Below the pieces are notes generated by a model. It worked only from the letters and a program-made list of their open reading frames with translations. It was not told the origin of the DNA and ran no database searches. Shown here in pieces: positions 23,185 to 33,893 of a stretch of DNA of 64,000 nucleotides. Source of the stretch: Coix lacryma-jobi var. lacryma-jobi (taxonomy: Eukaryota; Streptophyta; Magnoliopsida; Poales; Poaceae). Position 1 is the stretch's first letter; every line of letters starts with the position of its first letter. The translations under genes were made by a program, and so were the position numbers. Where the stretch lies: positions 2,170,001 through 2,234,000 of the forward strand of contig CM019825.1 of the NCBI GenBank assembly GCA_009763385.1. The letters are read 5' to 3'.

Positions 23185-25166
23185 TCCAAAGACATGACTA
23201 AATACTCGTATAGGCCATATCTGGTTGAAAAAGCAGTCTTTGGGATATCTTGTGGTCGGATTCTAATCTGATGATAACCGGATCTCAAATCGATCTTGGA
23301 GAAAACTTTGGCTCTGGATAACTGGTCAAACAAAATATCTATCCGTGGCAACGGATATTTATTCTTAACAGTCACGGCATTAAGCGGTCGATAATCCACA
23401 CACATTCTCAAGGACTTGTCCTTCTTCTTAACAAACAAGGCTGGACATCCCCACTCTGACACACTAGGTTGAATGAAACCCTTGTCCAAAAGTTCCTTAA
23501 TCTGAGTCTTGAGTTCGGCTAATTCATTGGGCGGCATACGATAAGGTCTTCTCGAGATCGGTGCAGTCCCTGGTAACAACTCAATGGTAAACTCTACAGC
23601 CCGCTTGGGCGGTAAACCCGGCAACTCATCTGGAAAGACATCTGGGAAATCCCGAACAACTGGAATTTTTGACAGGTCCTCTATAGATAAGGTGCAAGAT
23701 AGATCAACAAAATCAGCCCCTCGAGGAAGAGAGATACGTAACTTGTTGTTCCTCCTTGGATCGGTCAAGGTAAGCGTCCTATCTGCAGTGTCTAACACTG
23801 CTTTCCACATACTCATCCAACTCATTCCTAGGACTACGTCCATACTGAGCCCTGGCAAAACTACTAAATTAGCCCCAAACTTATGCCCTCCGATGTCGAT
23901 GGTTGCATCACGTACCATCTGCCTAGACAACACACTACTCCCCACAGAGCTTACGCGAAACCCATAATCCATTTCAGACACCTCTTGATCATGCTTTTGT
24001 GCAAATGCTTTACTCATGAACGAATGCGATGATCCAGTATCAAACAAAACGACTGCAGGATGATGATTAACAAGGCACATACCAGCAGTCACGGGCTCTC
24101 CAGCACGAGCTTCTTCAGCGGTCATGTTGTGCAGGCGTGCGGGGTAATTGGCCTGTTGCTTCTTTGGGTAGGGACAATATCTTGCGAAGTGCCCCTCTTG
24201 GTTGCAGTTGTAGCATGGTCCCCGAACTATAGGTTTATTTCCTGAAGAACTGCCTTGACCTCCACGAGCCTGAGCGGCAGCTATCTTGTATGGCTTCTGA
24301 TTGCGCTGAGCTTGTGGCTGATTCCTCTTCTGTGGCGGCCTAAAACGTGCCCCCGGCGCTGGTGGTCGATACTGATTTCGCTGAGCTGGTGGTCCTCTGG
24401 GTTGTGATGATCCTGATTCAAAGGTTCTCTTCCGGGCCTTGCTAGCAGCATGCTTGTTGTTATGATTCTCTTGAATCAGACAGTCACTTAAGAAGTCATT
24501 GAAATTGGTACGAGAAGACGTACCCACTGACTTTCCCATCTTAGTGTTCAAGCCTCTCTTGAAACTAGCAATCTTCTTGGCATCTGTGTCAACGAAGTCT
24601 GGGATATAGCGAGCCAACGAGTTGAACAGATGATGATACTCTGTGATAGACCGAGTCCCTTGAGTCAGATTCATGAACTCTGCCACTTTCATCTGGGTCA
24701 AGCCCGGCGGAATGAAATGACCTCGAACGGCAGCAGTAAACACTCTCCAAGTGATAGGAACATTGGCAGGATAGGTGGTACGATGATGTCCCCACCAAAT
24801 CCCGGCTGGTCCCTGCAACTGGTGCGCGGCATATTCTGCTTTAAGCTCTTCTGTGAGCCTAAGCAAACGGAACTTCTGCTCCAGAGTATGCAGCCATTCT
24901 TCTGCCTCCAATGGTTCCATAGCTTCCTTGAAGATTGGTGGTTTAGTATCCAGGAAATCCTTGAAAGAACTATATTGGTTCGGCTCTTGGCGTTGGTGTC
25001 CTTGCGCCAAGTTCTCCCTCAGCAAAGCTTCAATATTGCGCTGACTTCCAAGAAATTGAGCAAAAAGCTGCTCAGCCGTTGGTGGTGGAGGAGGTGGTGG
25101 ATTGCGGTTTTCCCTGGGGTCCTCATTTCCACCACTACCGCCCGCTCCACTACGAGTTGTCGTCAT
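23181..25166 (-). CDS. gag-pol: Chromovirus gag, protease and N-terminal RT (frameshifted end)
   Basis: The start chosen is MTTTRSGAGG at 25166, directly after a minus-strand acceptor (TATATGCAG|ATGACG). The frame extends upstream to 25235 but has poorer context there. The capsid region is about residues 65-235, then a basic linker and a CCHC knuckle CYNCNQEGHFARYC (318-331). An aspartic protease follows with LFDTGSSHS (DTG 376-378). RT begins near residue 505 (SRRPYRMPPNELAELK, then MCVDYRPLNAVT). It ends prematurely at LVMSLD-stop, where one T appears to be missing from a T run near 23190. The remaining RT lies in the next frame (20788-23184). Confidence 0.93.
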   Translation of the reverse strand: MTTTRSGAGGSGGNEDPRENRNPPPPPPPTAEQLFAQFLGSQRNIEALLRENLAQGHQRQEPNQYSSFKDFLDTKPPIFKEAMEPLEAEEWLHTLEQKFRLLRLTEELKAEYAAHQLQGPAGIWWGHHRTTYPANVPITWRVFTAAVRGHFIPPGLTQMKVAEFMNLTQGTRSITEYHHLFNSLARYIPDFVDTDAKKIASFKRGLNTKMGKSVGTSSRTNFNDFLSDCLIQENHNNKHAASKARKRTFESGSSQPRGPPAQRNQYRPPAPGARFRPPQKRNQPQAQRNQKPYKIAAAQARGGQGSSSGNKPIVRGPCYNCNQEGHFARYCPYPKKQQANYPARLHNMTAEEARAGEPVTAGMCLVNHHPAVVLFDTGSSHSFMSKAFAQKHDQEVSEMDYGFRVSSVGSSVLSRQMVRDATIDIGGHKFGANLVVLPGLSMDVVLGMSWMSMWKAVLDTADRTLTLTDPRRNNKLRISLPRGADFVDLSCTLSIEDLSKIPVVRDFPDVFPDELPGLPPKRAVEFTIELLPGTAPISRRPYRMPPNELAELKTQIKELLDKGFIQPSVSEWGCPALFVKKKDKSLRMCVDYRPLNAVTVKNKYPLPRIDILFDQLSRAKVFSKIDLRSGYHQIRIRPQDIPKTAFSTRYGLYEYLVMSLD

Positions 25167-25235
25167 CTGCATATAGTATAGTAAGCGACCATTAGGCGAA
25201 GTTGCAACTTGTAGAGAACAATAAATCATACCCAC

Positions 25236-25504
25236 TGGAATTATTCGGAAACAAATTCACCAAACAATTACAGAGGTATAATAAATTTCGATCCACATCG
25301 CATCAACACATAATAAGATCGCTTAACACATCATGCAATAGATAACATAACATCCATAGTCTTGCCCAAACATATGGGACTTTTCAAGGTCTTACACCAC
25401 ATCACCTAGGTCCATACTCATGCTTACATCCAGCCCATAACAACAAAAGATCGGGCGTGCCAACATACGCAAAAGATCTCTAGGTGCTAAGCATACGATC
25501 TAGA
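25236..25504 (-). other. Spacer/intron between extra ORF and gag
   Basis: AT-rich, with no long frame. On the minus strand it ends in a pyrimidine/AT tract and a CAG just before the gag ATG at 25166. This suggests that the sequence between an upstream donor and gag, including the extra ORF, can be removed as an intron. Confidence 0.5.
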
Positions 25505-26524
25505 CTACTCTCTAGCGATCTCACCAACGTCACCGTCCTCACTAGACATATCTGAAGAACTACTAGAAGAACTACTCGGCTCCGGATCCTCCTGGGGAAA
25601 GATGGGGTTCCTCTCATTCTCCCTACGGTGGATCTCCTCGTGCAGACGATCGTTGTAGTCCTCCAAGTGATGGAGTTGGAGCTCCAGGTCTCCCACTCGC
25701 AACCTCAGCAACCTGTTCTCCTCTGAAACACGAATGCCCTCAACACAAACTCCTCGAAGCGCCTCCTCAGTCTCCCTCATGACCGAGGCCAAGAAAGTAG
25801 TCGACCCCTGCTGGATGGCAAGCTGATGAGCAGTCTCCTGCTCCCTCTGAAGTGCCTGGTCTCTCTCTACTGTCAACTGAGCTAGCTGTGTAGTGAGGAG
25901 GTCTATCTCCGTAGTGTGCTCCTCCTGCCGGCGATGCTGTGCTGCAATCTCCTCGCTAAGAACATGGTCCAACTGCTCATAGCTGCGGGATAAACAGCCA
26001 TAAGTAGCCATCAGAGCAGCCATAGCACTCCCTGCTGGTCCAGCACAATGCTCCCTCTCAAGAGAGCTAGCCTCAAGTACGGTAGCGCCTGACTGACGCC
26101 ACACTGCCTGGTAAGGGTCTGTCGTCGGGAAGATACTAGCAGTAGCCTGGGCAACCACCTCCGGATGGTCCTCCATGATGTCCCGAAGAGCGGTATAGGC
26201 AACCTGGTTGGCTGCATCCCAGGGGGTCCTCCCCTGCAAGGCAAACACCCGACGGCACCAGACGTGATCCTGGTCCTCACGGCTAGGCACGTCGACCTCC
26301 ACCGTGTACACGTGGCGATCCTCTGACAACTGCACACGGTGCCAGTCGTACTGTGGCTCCTGGCCGTCCTGATATCCCACCAGGTGCAGAACTCTCCAAA
26401 GAATAGTGGGCATCCCGAACTCCTCTAGAAAGTCCTCTGATCCCTCATCAGTCCATGGCCCCAGCATGTAGTTAGGCCTCTTGCCTCCCGTGGACTTGCG
26501 AGCAGTGCGCTTGGTGCGTGCCAT
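25505..26524 (-). CDS. Extra chromovirus ORF with a histone H3 tail-like N-terminus
   Basis: 339 residues from ATG 26524; the frame extends seven codons further, but the ATG follows an acceptor directly (CTTCTTACAG|ATGGCA). After Met it reads ARTKRTARKSTGGKRP. Histone H3 reads ARTKQTARKSTGGKAP, so 14 of 16 positions match, including K4, R8-K9-S10 and K14. The middle region (WTDEGSEDFLEEFGMPTILW...DVPSREDQDHVWCRRVFALQ) matches no family I can name. It is followed by predicted coiled coil (EIDLLTTQLAQLTVERDQAL; ENRLLRLRVGDLELQLHHLE) and a serine/acidic tail. It sits between 5' LTR and gag. Function is unknown. The tail could be read or modified by chromatin enzymes, but this is inference. Confidence 0.85.
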   Translation of the reverse strand: MARTKRTARKSTGGKRPNYMLGPWTDEGSEDFLEEFGMPTILWRVLHLVGYQDGQEPQYDWHRVQLSEDRHVYTVEVDVPSREDQDHVWCRRVFALQGRTPWDAANQVAYTALRDIMEDHPEVVAQATASIFPTTDPYQAVWRQSGATVLEASSLEREHCAGPAGSAMAALMATYGCLSRSYEQLDHVLSEEIAAQHRRQEEHTTEIDLLTTQLAQLTVERDQALQREQETAHQLAIQQGSTTFLASVMRETEEALRGVCVEGIRVSEENRLLRLRVGDLELQLHHLEDYNDRLHEEIHRRENERNPIFPQEDPEPSSSSSSSSDMSSEDGDVGEIARE

Positions 26525-27304
26525 CTGTAAGAAGTTTATCCACACGGTTTTTAATTAGTTGAAACAACTTTTATTAGAAAAACGGGACGGAAACCATAAG
26601 GAAGGAAGTAAGATTAATGCAAAGTTGTATGATCATGATGCATGAGCGTAACATACGTCCTCACTGCCTAACAATCTATCGGCTAGACGGTGGCATACGC
26701 GTTCACTCATAGCGTTAACTATACGTACTACACGTTCGCAAGTTAGCGTACCTGCAGAAGAAACCATTCCAGCCCTTCCCACAGTATGAATAGCATGCAC
26801 TGCGAAAATTTAAATCTAATACTCTCTTAGGTGTACACCCGGTATACACGTAAGCAGTATATGCACCCATCATAAATTTATTACTCCCACAATCAATACT
26901 TTCACATATACTTGTGTGGAACAGGTATACGCGTCAGTATCATATAAGCACTTTCCCTAGATTGGCGGTTGTCCAATCATGCTCTCACAACTCCCATTAC
27001 CTTTAGCGTAGAGGCAATTGATCCATACATTACTATTCCAAGGAATAGCATCCATACAATTTCACCCTTGCCGTATGGACGACAGAATAAACAGAAAATA
27101 AATATGATGCACGACCCCCAAAGTTAGTACTTAAATAGCCACCTAAGTTCCTATTGGGCATAAGGACTTGATCAATGGCACACCTTACTCTTGGTCAAAA
27201 AGGTTTTTCAAATCCTAATATAGCTATAAGTTCTTGTCAAATAGGCAATTTTTAATTGAAAATACGGTTTTTCAAATACACTTGTGAACAGTAACGCTAA
27301 CCAC
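26525..27304 (-). other. Chromovirus leader (5' untranslated region)
   Basis: AT-rich and noncoding, between the primer site and the extra ORF. It ends with a polypyrimidine-CAG acceptor at the ORF start. The matching donor must lie here or in the LTR; I could not choose one. Confidence 0.55.
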
Positions 27305-27316
27305 GCTCCGATACCA
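27305..27316 (-). other. Primer-binding site, initiator Met tRNA
   Basis: Minus strand reads TGGTATCGGAGC two bases after the 5' LTR. This is the usual plant tRNA-iMet site (TGGTATCAGAGC) with one substitution. Confidence 0.92.
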
Positions 27317-27318
27317 GC

Positions 27319-30300
27319 TGTGACAGAACCGACCAATTTGTACCAGATTAAGCACCGAATCGCTGCTTTCACAGAGACTACGAGTACTTAAGCTCGTACA
27401 AACCCGGTAGTCCGGAAATCTCGAAGGATTTCAAGTCATTCAACTTTAACCAAGATCGTAATAGATTAGCGTACATGCCCACAAGGTACATTCAGTTCGC
27501 ACATAGTTCAAATACATCGGAGTTCGATAGTTATTACAAACCATAGTTTCGAATTCAAGCGGAAGCAACATAGTTTTGAAACACAAGTCCTTGGTTCACA
27601 ATACGGTGCCATATGCCTGATCTGTCCACAAAAGCATCAGGAAAGATAAGGATTGACCATGCCCATGGTCTAGTCACTGCCCTCGACGGGATACAGACAG
27701 TTCTCGCAGTAGCCGAAGAAACACTGCCCATCTGCAACAACAAGGGATAGCACCCTGAGTACGAGAAGGTACTCAGCTAGACTTACCCGTCATAAACCAG
27801 AAATAATTGACACCAAGGATTATGCAAGGCTGTATCTGAGGTTGGCCACACTTACCTTTTTGCATAAAAGCATTTTATTATTAAATAGTCCTCATTAGAG
27901 CATTAGCAGTCACTTTTATGTAATCAGCCTGATTATCTAGATTTGCACCTGATCTAGAGCAAACACTTGACTATTTATTCAAGCAAGAGTGACTATTTCA
28001 TCAATAGCCTTTCAGATTCACCAACCATAACCATCATTAATTCCATATATTACTACGGTAACACATGCTCAGTCAAGTTACTCACTAACCAGGAGCGATG
28101 GCGATTATAATCGATTCCTACCAGCTGGGGACAAAATGTCGCACACTCGCCCGACACACCCTGCCAGGCGGCCGTTGGCGACCACTCAGGAGGTTCGAGA
28201 ACCCAAATCGCGGGACGGCCATGGACCCTTCTACACCGAGGGTTATCTCAATGCCAGGTCGCTCAAGCTATTAACTGCCCACGGTCATGCCAGGTCGATC
28301 AGGCCCTGCCTGCCCTCGGACCATGCCAGGTCGATCAGAATAGTTGCCCACGGTACATGTAAGGCCCTGGGTGTTAGGCGTCAACGTCTCCGTCACCGGC
28401 TCGAAACACCTTACTCGGCTTCACGGGAGGTACTCCGACCTACTCCGTTAAGTGATTGACGCGTTCAAAATGACTGAGGTGTGCCTTCGTCGGGTCCTAA
28501 TCGACACAGACGGGAGACTACTAGCACACAGAACCCATGTCCTGCTGCTCCTACATCCCGCCCGGTCTCAGATTGATTAACACATGGTTCTCTCCATGAT
28601 AGCACCAGGCTAACATGTTTAGTATCCACCTATATGCGGGGGACAGGAAATCACCCGACTTTTACCGGTCTAAGCAGGGCTAAGCATATAATCGAGCCTA
28701 GACCTAACAGGGATCACAAGATAATATTTGCAGGTGGACAAGGATAATTAATCAATGCAGCAACGGTATCACACAACTCCTATGACCTAATGCAACAATC
28801 ATATCAGGTTAACTTGTAAACGGTAATTTGCAAACCGTAGGAGAAAAATGCTCCGGGGCTTGCCTCGCTCGAAGTCGGCGGGGCGGTGATCACGGCACTC
28901 CGGCAGGTCCTCAGCGTCTCCTTCTGGGATCCCCTCCTCGGTTGTCTCCTCCTGACGCTGCTCCTCCGGCGGGTCCTTGGGCTTCGACTACCGACCCTGC
29001 ATGATGCGGTACATGAATGAATAACATGAATGCACATGGGATGCACGGTGATGCAACATGGAGTAACAATTCAGGAGATAAGCACATGTCATCTACTGCT
29101 ACTCTTCAACAAGGTAGTCAACATCATCCCAACTATATAACCTATCAAGATCAACTTGTTAAGCGATGTTGTCACCACATCAAAGTCTACTTAACGGGTT
29201 ATTACCCTCTAAATATTGTAGAAATAAATCTAGTTAATTAGGCCTATAGCAGTAACCTATCCTAGGCAGCTTCATAAAAATCTATAAAAATTACTGGAGA
29301 TTAATAGTACTTAATCTAGCTCCTCTGTCCAAATTTCACTCCATTTGGACCTAGACTCTATCCCTCTATGAAAAAGACAAAATCTATCATGAACAGGTGC
29401 TTTGAACTACTCACCCTAGCAACAAGTGTCAAACCACAGATTTCTTATTTTTCTACTGAACTTCCTAGCATAAGAGCAATGTGCTTAATTTCTCAGGTTC
29501 ATATTCCTCATATTTTAATTGTTACAAAATAAACAAGGAAACAGTATTTAACCATTTTAGTTACTACTGCTAAAGTATTTCACAAGCAACCTCATCTTAT
29601 ATTTTTCTCTGAAGCTACTCATCCATACAAACCTAACAAAACTGGAATCACATTTTTCCGACTCATACTTGATTAGTTATGCATTTTCCAAGTTATCAGC
29701 ACTTTTCTAATTTAAATAAATCTACACATAAAAGTATTACCAACAATGCAATTAACATCCTTCACAGGTAGATCTAATCATGCTTAACACAACAAAATTT
29801 GTTTCACAGGATTTGGACTTAAAATGAGCCTTGTGGGAATTTTGAAGCCTTTACATGAATTCTGCAAAACACACTAAAAAGGGAAACTCAATCCTATACG
29901 CTACAGACTTCGGCCGAGGCTCAAGACACGGCTTCGGCACGTCTGGTGCGACTCGCCCGAGGCTCAGACGAAGGCTTCGGCACGTTCAGCGCGATTCGGC
30001 TGAGGCCCGAGGCTCAGACACAATTTTCCGATTCGCCCGAGGCCCGAGGCTCCTATTCAGCCGAGGCTACTGACTCAACCGAGACTAACTGACTTGGCTC
30101 GACTCAACCGAGGCTTACTGACTTGGCTCGACTCAACTGAGGCTTACACAACCGACCCGATCGAGGCTCGAGGCGAAGGCTCGGTTCATCCGACTTACCG
30201 AGGCCTACGGCAACCAGGCTCTTCCCTTTTCTGCTAGTCGGGGGCCCGCTGGTCAGGGCGACCAAGCTTCCGAGGCCAGGCTCGGCACGTTACCCGCGCG

Positions 30301-31777
30301 AGGCCAGGCTCGGCAGTCAACGGCGGAGTTTGGCGCCGTGGTCGTTGACCGGCCCTAACTCGTCGACGGCGACACTTCGGGCGACACTGAGACCATCGTT
30401 GGGTGCGGGTTTACGAGACGAACACGACCGACTAACTGGCTGAGCCAGAGGGATACCGGAGCAAGCTCGACGGCGGCCATGGCGGAGCGGCGGCTCTGCG
30501 ACTCGGCGGCGGAAACTCTCCCCGGCGGCTTGCGACTCGGCAAGGCTAGCACTAGCCCACGCAAGACCTAAGCAACCTATTGGAGCAACTCCCAGGCTTC
30601 GGCATCCCCGGCATTGCCCGGCGCGATGCACGGCGGCGGTCCATGACGGACACAGCGCGACTGGCCCGTGGTCCGGCGAGCTCAGGGCGCGAGAGGGGTC
30701 TCCATTTGACTCTAAGCTACTACGGCGGTAGAGAAGACTAGAACATGGCTCGGTTTGGGATGGCTTGGCCGGAGATGACCGGTCCACATGAAGGTCGCGG
30801 TGGCGGCCATGGCGGAAGCTTGCGGACGGCGTCCGCTGTTCCGGCAGCTAGAGAGGAAGAGAGGTGAAACCAACCTTTGCCGGAGAAAAAGGAGGTCACG
30901 GCGGAGAAACTGGCGGGAGGAATCGAGCGGCGGTGAGCGGTGGAGCGAGTAATCGCTCGCCGAGGTTCAGCGGGCGGCGGCGGAAATGGCGGCGGCGCTC
31001 CGCTCTGTGAAGGTGGGTGGAGTGGAGTGGAGTGGTGGACTTCCTGGCTTGCAAGCTCAAGGCGGACAAGGCAAAAGGAACAAGTGCCTGGGTGTGTTAC
31101 ACCTGGCCAGTTCCCGTCGGGGAACTCCCGACCGGACGCGGCGGCGTCAGGCGTCGAGCTCCACGCGGCGGGCATGCACCGAGCTCCTGGGCGTCGTGGC
31201 GAGTTTGGGCACAAACCACGGGCGGCGATGACGGTGGTTTGGCCGGCCAGCGAGGCGGTCTCGCGGCGGCGACAGGCTCGGTCGGCGCGGAGGGAGCGGC
31301 GCACGCGAGGGGAGGAAGAGAGGGACTGATCGGCTGGGGTCCACTGGTCAAGATTAAACTAAAGAGGTTTTGTTTCAAACTTTGATGCTCTATAACTTCT
31401 AAACTAGACCGAACTAGGAAAAGGTCCCAACAGCAAAGTTGCTTAGAATTTTGTAAGGAACAAATCATCCTTAAGGCTCCAGTCCAAATTCTGTTGTTTA
31501 AAAGAAATTTAGTGCTAAACCATTTTTCTAATGCAAGAAATCCTAACTAAAAAGCTTTTTCTGAGAAAGTGCTTTAAAGCAAAGTTGTTCCCCTCATCAA
31601 GATCTACAACTTTGTTATAAGGCACTTGGTCAGAAACAGTAAGCATAACAAGGTTACACTAGAGACCAAACAAGGACTTAAGCCTTCAACAAACATATGC
31701 ACATGAAATGATGAGATGCTATGCTTATGCCATGCCAAATTATGCATTTAGGGATTGCTTAACACCGGGGTGTTACA
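27319..31777 (-). repeat. 5' LTR of the nested chromovirus
   Basis: 4459 bp, the 5' LTR because the primer site abuts it on the minus strand. Near-identical to 16305-20752, for example AAACCAGAAATAA here against AAACCGGAAATAA there. Confidence 0.95.
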
Positions 31778-32459
31778 GTCTTCATCATCTCCATCAGCGG
31801 GGCCAGGTGGCGTTGCTTGTCCGCAGCGACGCCCCAGGTCCACTTCTCCGGGCGTCGAGTAAGGACCCTGCCGGTGTACTGCGGAGGAGGCCACCTTCGG
31901 TTCCGCAGATAGAACCAATGGTCGTCCCACCCGGGCCTGGTTGGTGGATAGCTTGTATCGGCAGGTACTACTCGCGGGGGACGTTGGCCGACGAGGTCCT
32001 CGCCCTCGCGGTGATGGCAAGGGAGCCCATGCGCACGGGCCGCCTCCCGCTGGGCTTCAAGGACTTGATGAAGAGCTCGCCCCGGAAGAGATGGACGAAC
32101 ATCTCCCAGTGCGGCTCCATCTTCAGGTACCCCTCGCACACCGCGGCGAATATGGCGGCGTGCGAGGTGGAGTTGGGGGAGAAGTGTTGCAGCTTCCACC
32201 TCGAAGTGGTGGGCCAGCCCTCGCAAGAAGCGGCTCGGCGGGACGCCGAGCCCCATACGGTGGTAGCGCGTAAAGCTCACCACGTACCCCTCCGGCGGGT
32301 GCGGCTCCCGGTGCTCCGCCGACGGGATAACCCACCATGCGGGTCCCCCCCTCCGGTTGGGTCGCAGAAGCCCCTGGGCCACCAACGAGTCCATCTCGCT
32401 CTGCGTCACCTTCGACGGCTCCAGTCCTCGGCCGGCAGCATCTGTGTCTGGGCGGCCAT
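31778..32459 (-). pseudogene. Antisense ORF first exon, Transposase_28-like domain, frameshifted
   Basis: Minus strand. An ATG at 32459 is in a different frame from the QSEMDSLVAQGLL stretch that follows, implying an early indel. Next come GYVVSFTRYHRMGLGVPPSR and LRGLAHHFEVEAATL, then a shift into another frame for HAAIFAAVCEGYLKMEPHWE and MFVHLFRGELFIKSLKPSGR. It shifts back for DTSYPPTRPGWDDHWFYLRN and RRPEKWTWGV. This layout is that of the Pfam putative gypsy-type transposon domain (Transposase_28) as I remember it. At least two frameshifts, plus the chromovirus insertion at its 3' side, make it non-functional. Confidence 0.75.
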
Positions 32460-32600
32460 GACGGTGCGCGGGCGCGGATCCGAGCGGCGGACGGGAGGCC
32501 GGAAATCCCCAATCGACTAGCTCGAAGGAGAGGGCGCGTAAAGGCTACGGCGGCGGCGAAGGCAAAGGCAAAGTAAAGGGTTCTCTTTCCCCTCTTTCGA

Positions 32601-32608
32601 TATTTATA
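32601..32608 (-). promoter_or_regulatory. TATA box for the antisense ORF
   Basis: Minus strand CCCTATAAATATCG lies about 140 bp upstream of the antisense ATG at 32459. It is a strong plant TATA match in the right place for an own promoter. Confidence 0.65.
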
Positions 32609-33876
32609 GGGAGAAATCCAACGGGCGGGATCTCCCACGACGTAAAAAGGTAACCGAATGCATTCAATGCGCCTACCTAACCGCGTCTCGAGCCGGGTGC
32701 AGGATACACGCGTTACCTCTCCATTCGCTCCACTACCCGGGCCCGCCACGACCGTCGCTCCGGCTTCGCGCCCGTCGCTCTCCCCCGACAGTTTCCCGTC
32801 TAAAAAAGGCGCGCCCAACGGGCAGAAGGACTCCCAGACGACGTAGGCTTCTTCATAAAGGTAAAAACGGGCCCCGGCCCTAAGTCTCGAAGCAGCGAAG
32901 GCTGGCCCTCGAAAAGGGTTCGACAGCCGGCTTCGAGCACACCGAGTCAGGGACACCAAGGGGCGCCACTCGCGGCATTACTCGAGGGCCGAGCCCTCGA
33001 GGCCCCTCACGTGTATCCAAGGCAGGGAGCTCGACGTGCAGTGAGATCCCCTCGGAGGGAGGCATCGAGCCACCGGGTCCTATCGAATGGACCCGGCACT
33101 CCTGCAGACTGAGCACCCATGCTTCATGAGACCGCCTCCGGGCCACAGTCGACCCCTAACGAACGGGGCACGAGCTCTCACTTGGATTCCCCGTTACCAG
33201 CTCACCGGGAACCTCGATACTCGCCCATTCGGGGTAGTACGAGGCATCCCCCCTCGCATCCGATCGAAAGGACTCGCGGGATGACAAGCCAGGGCAATCG
33301 GCATGCCGGACAGCTCGAGGAGCCGGCCAGTCGGTTCAGCCTGGCACCCCTCGACGAAAGAGGGTCTATAAACTCGGACAGTTGCGACTAATCTCTTTTC
33401 TTTGTGTGTGAGCATGAGATTTTCAGGCCTCGGGTGAAAGCTCGACCCCCATCTCGCCTGAGCCCTCGAGACCAGGCCCAGGACAGACGCTCGTTCTCCG
33501 TCTCGTCCGAGCCCTCCGAGCCAAGCCTCGGACGAAGTCCCCCACGGCAAAGGAAAGGTTATCACGAATATTTAATATTACTACCGAACCACATTTCGAG
33601 CATGTTGACAGGTACACACGGCGCCGCGATCTGCGCGTCCTGACGATTTCCGCCTAAAAAGGCGCGCCCACTGGGCAGAAGGTTCCTAAACGACGGAGGA
33701 TTCTTCGAGAAGCCCACGAGGGAGTTCTAACCACTCCCCCCTGGCCTCGAGGGCTACACCCGCGGGTGTCGCTCGCACGACACCCACGGAATCAAATCGA
33801 CAAGACCCTTGAGACCAGTTAGCTACCCATCGAGATCCCAATCTAGAGCCCCTGCTCGAATGCAAGCACTCAAACA
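32609..33876. other. 3' untranslated region of the Tat element
   Basis: Noncoding. At 33423-33545 it carries two degenerate copies of the LTR 49-bp unit (CTCGCCTGAGCCCTCGAG and GTCCGAGCCCTCCGAGCC), outside the LTR. It probably holds upstream regulatory sequence of the antisense gene. Confidence 0.5.
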
Positions 33877-33893
33877 AGGGCTCGGGGGCTACT
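33877..33893 (+). other. Polypurine-like tract before the 3' LTR
   Basis: AAGGGCTCGGGGGCTAC directly precedes the TGTCGG start of the 3' LTR. GGGGGCTAC-type tracts are usual here in related grass elements. Confidence 0.6.

Larger units (their letters stand above)
16305..31777 (-). mobile_element. Nested chromovirus (Ty3/gypsy, Tekay-like) with an extra H3-tail ORF
   Basis: 15,473 bp, flanked by the perfect duplication GTCTT (16300-16304 and 31778-31782). The LTRs are 4448 bp (16305-20752) and 4459 bp (27319-31777) and differ at only scattered bases and short indels, so the insertion is recent. Read on the minus strand: 5' LTR, tRNA-iMet primer site, extra ORF, gag-pol, polypurine tract, 3' LTR. 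A C-terminal chromodomain on integrase places it among chromoviruses. The very long LTRs suggest the Tekay group. A single frameshift in RT is the only coding break I found. Confidence 0.95.

Noticed and set aside
32123..32959. 278-residue minus-strand frame
   Set aside because: It crosses the promoter and leader of the antisense ORF. Only its last part overlaps, in another frame, the decayed Transposase_28-like region.
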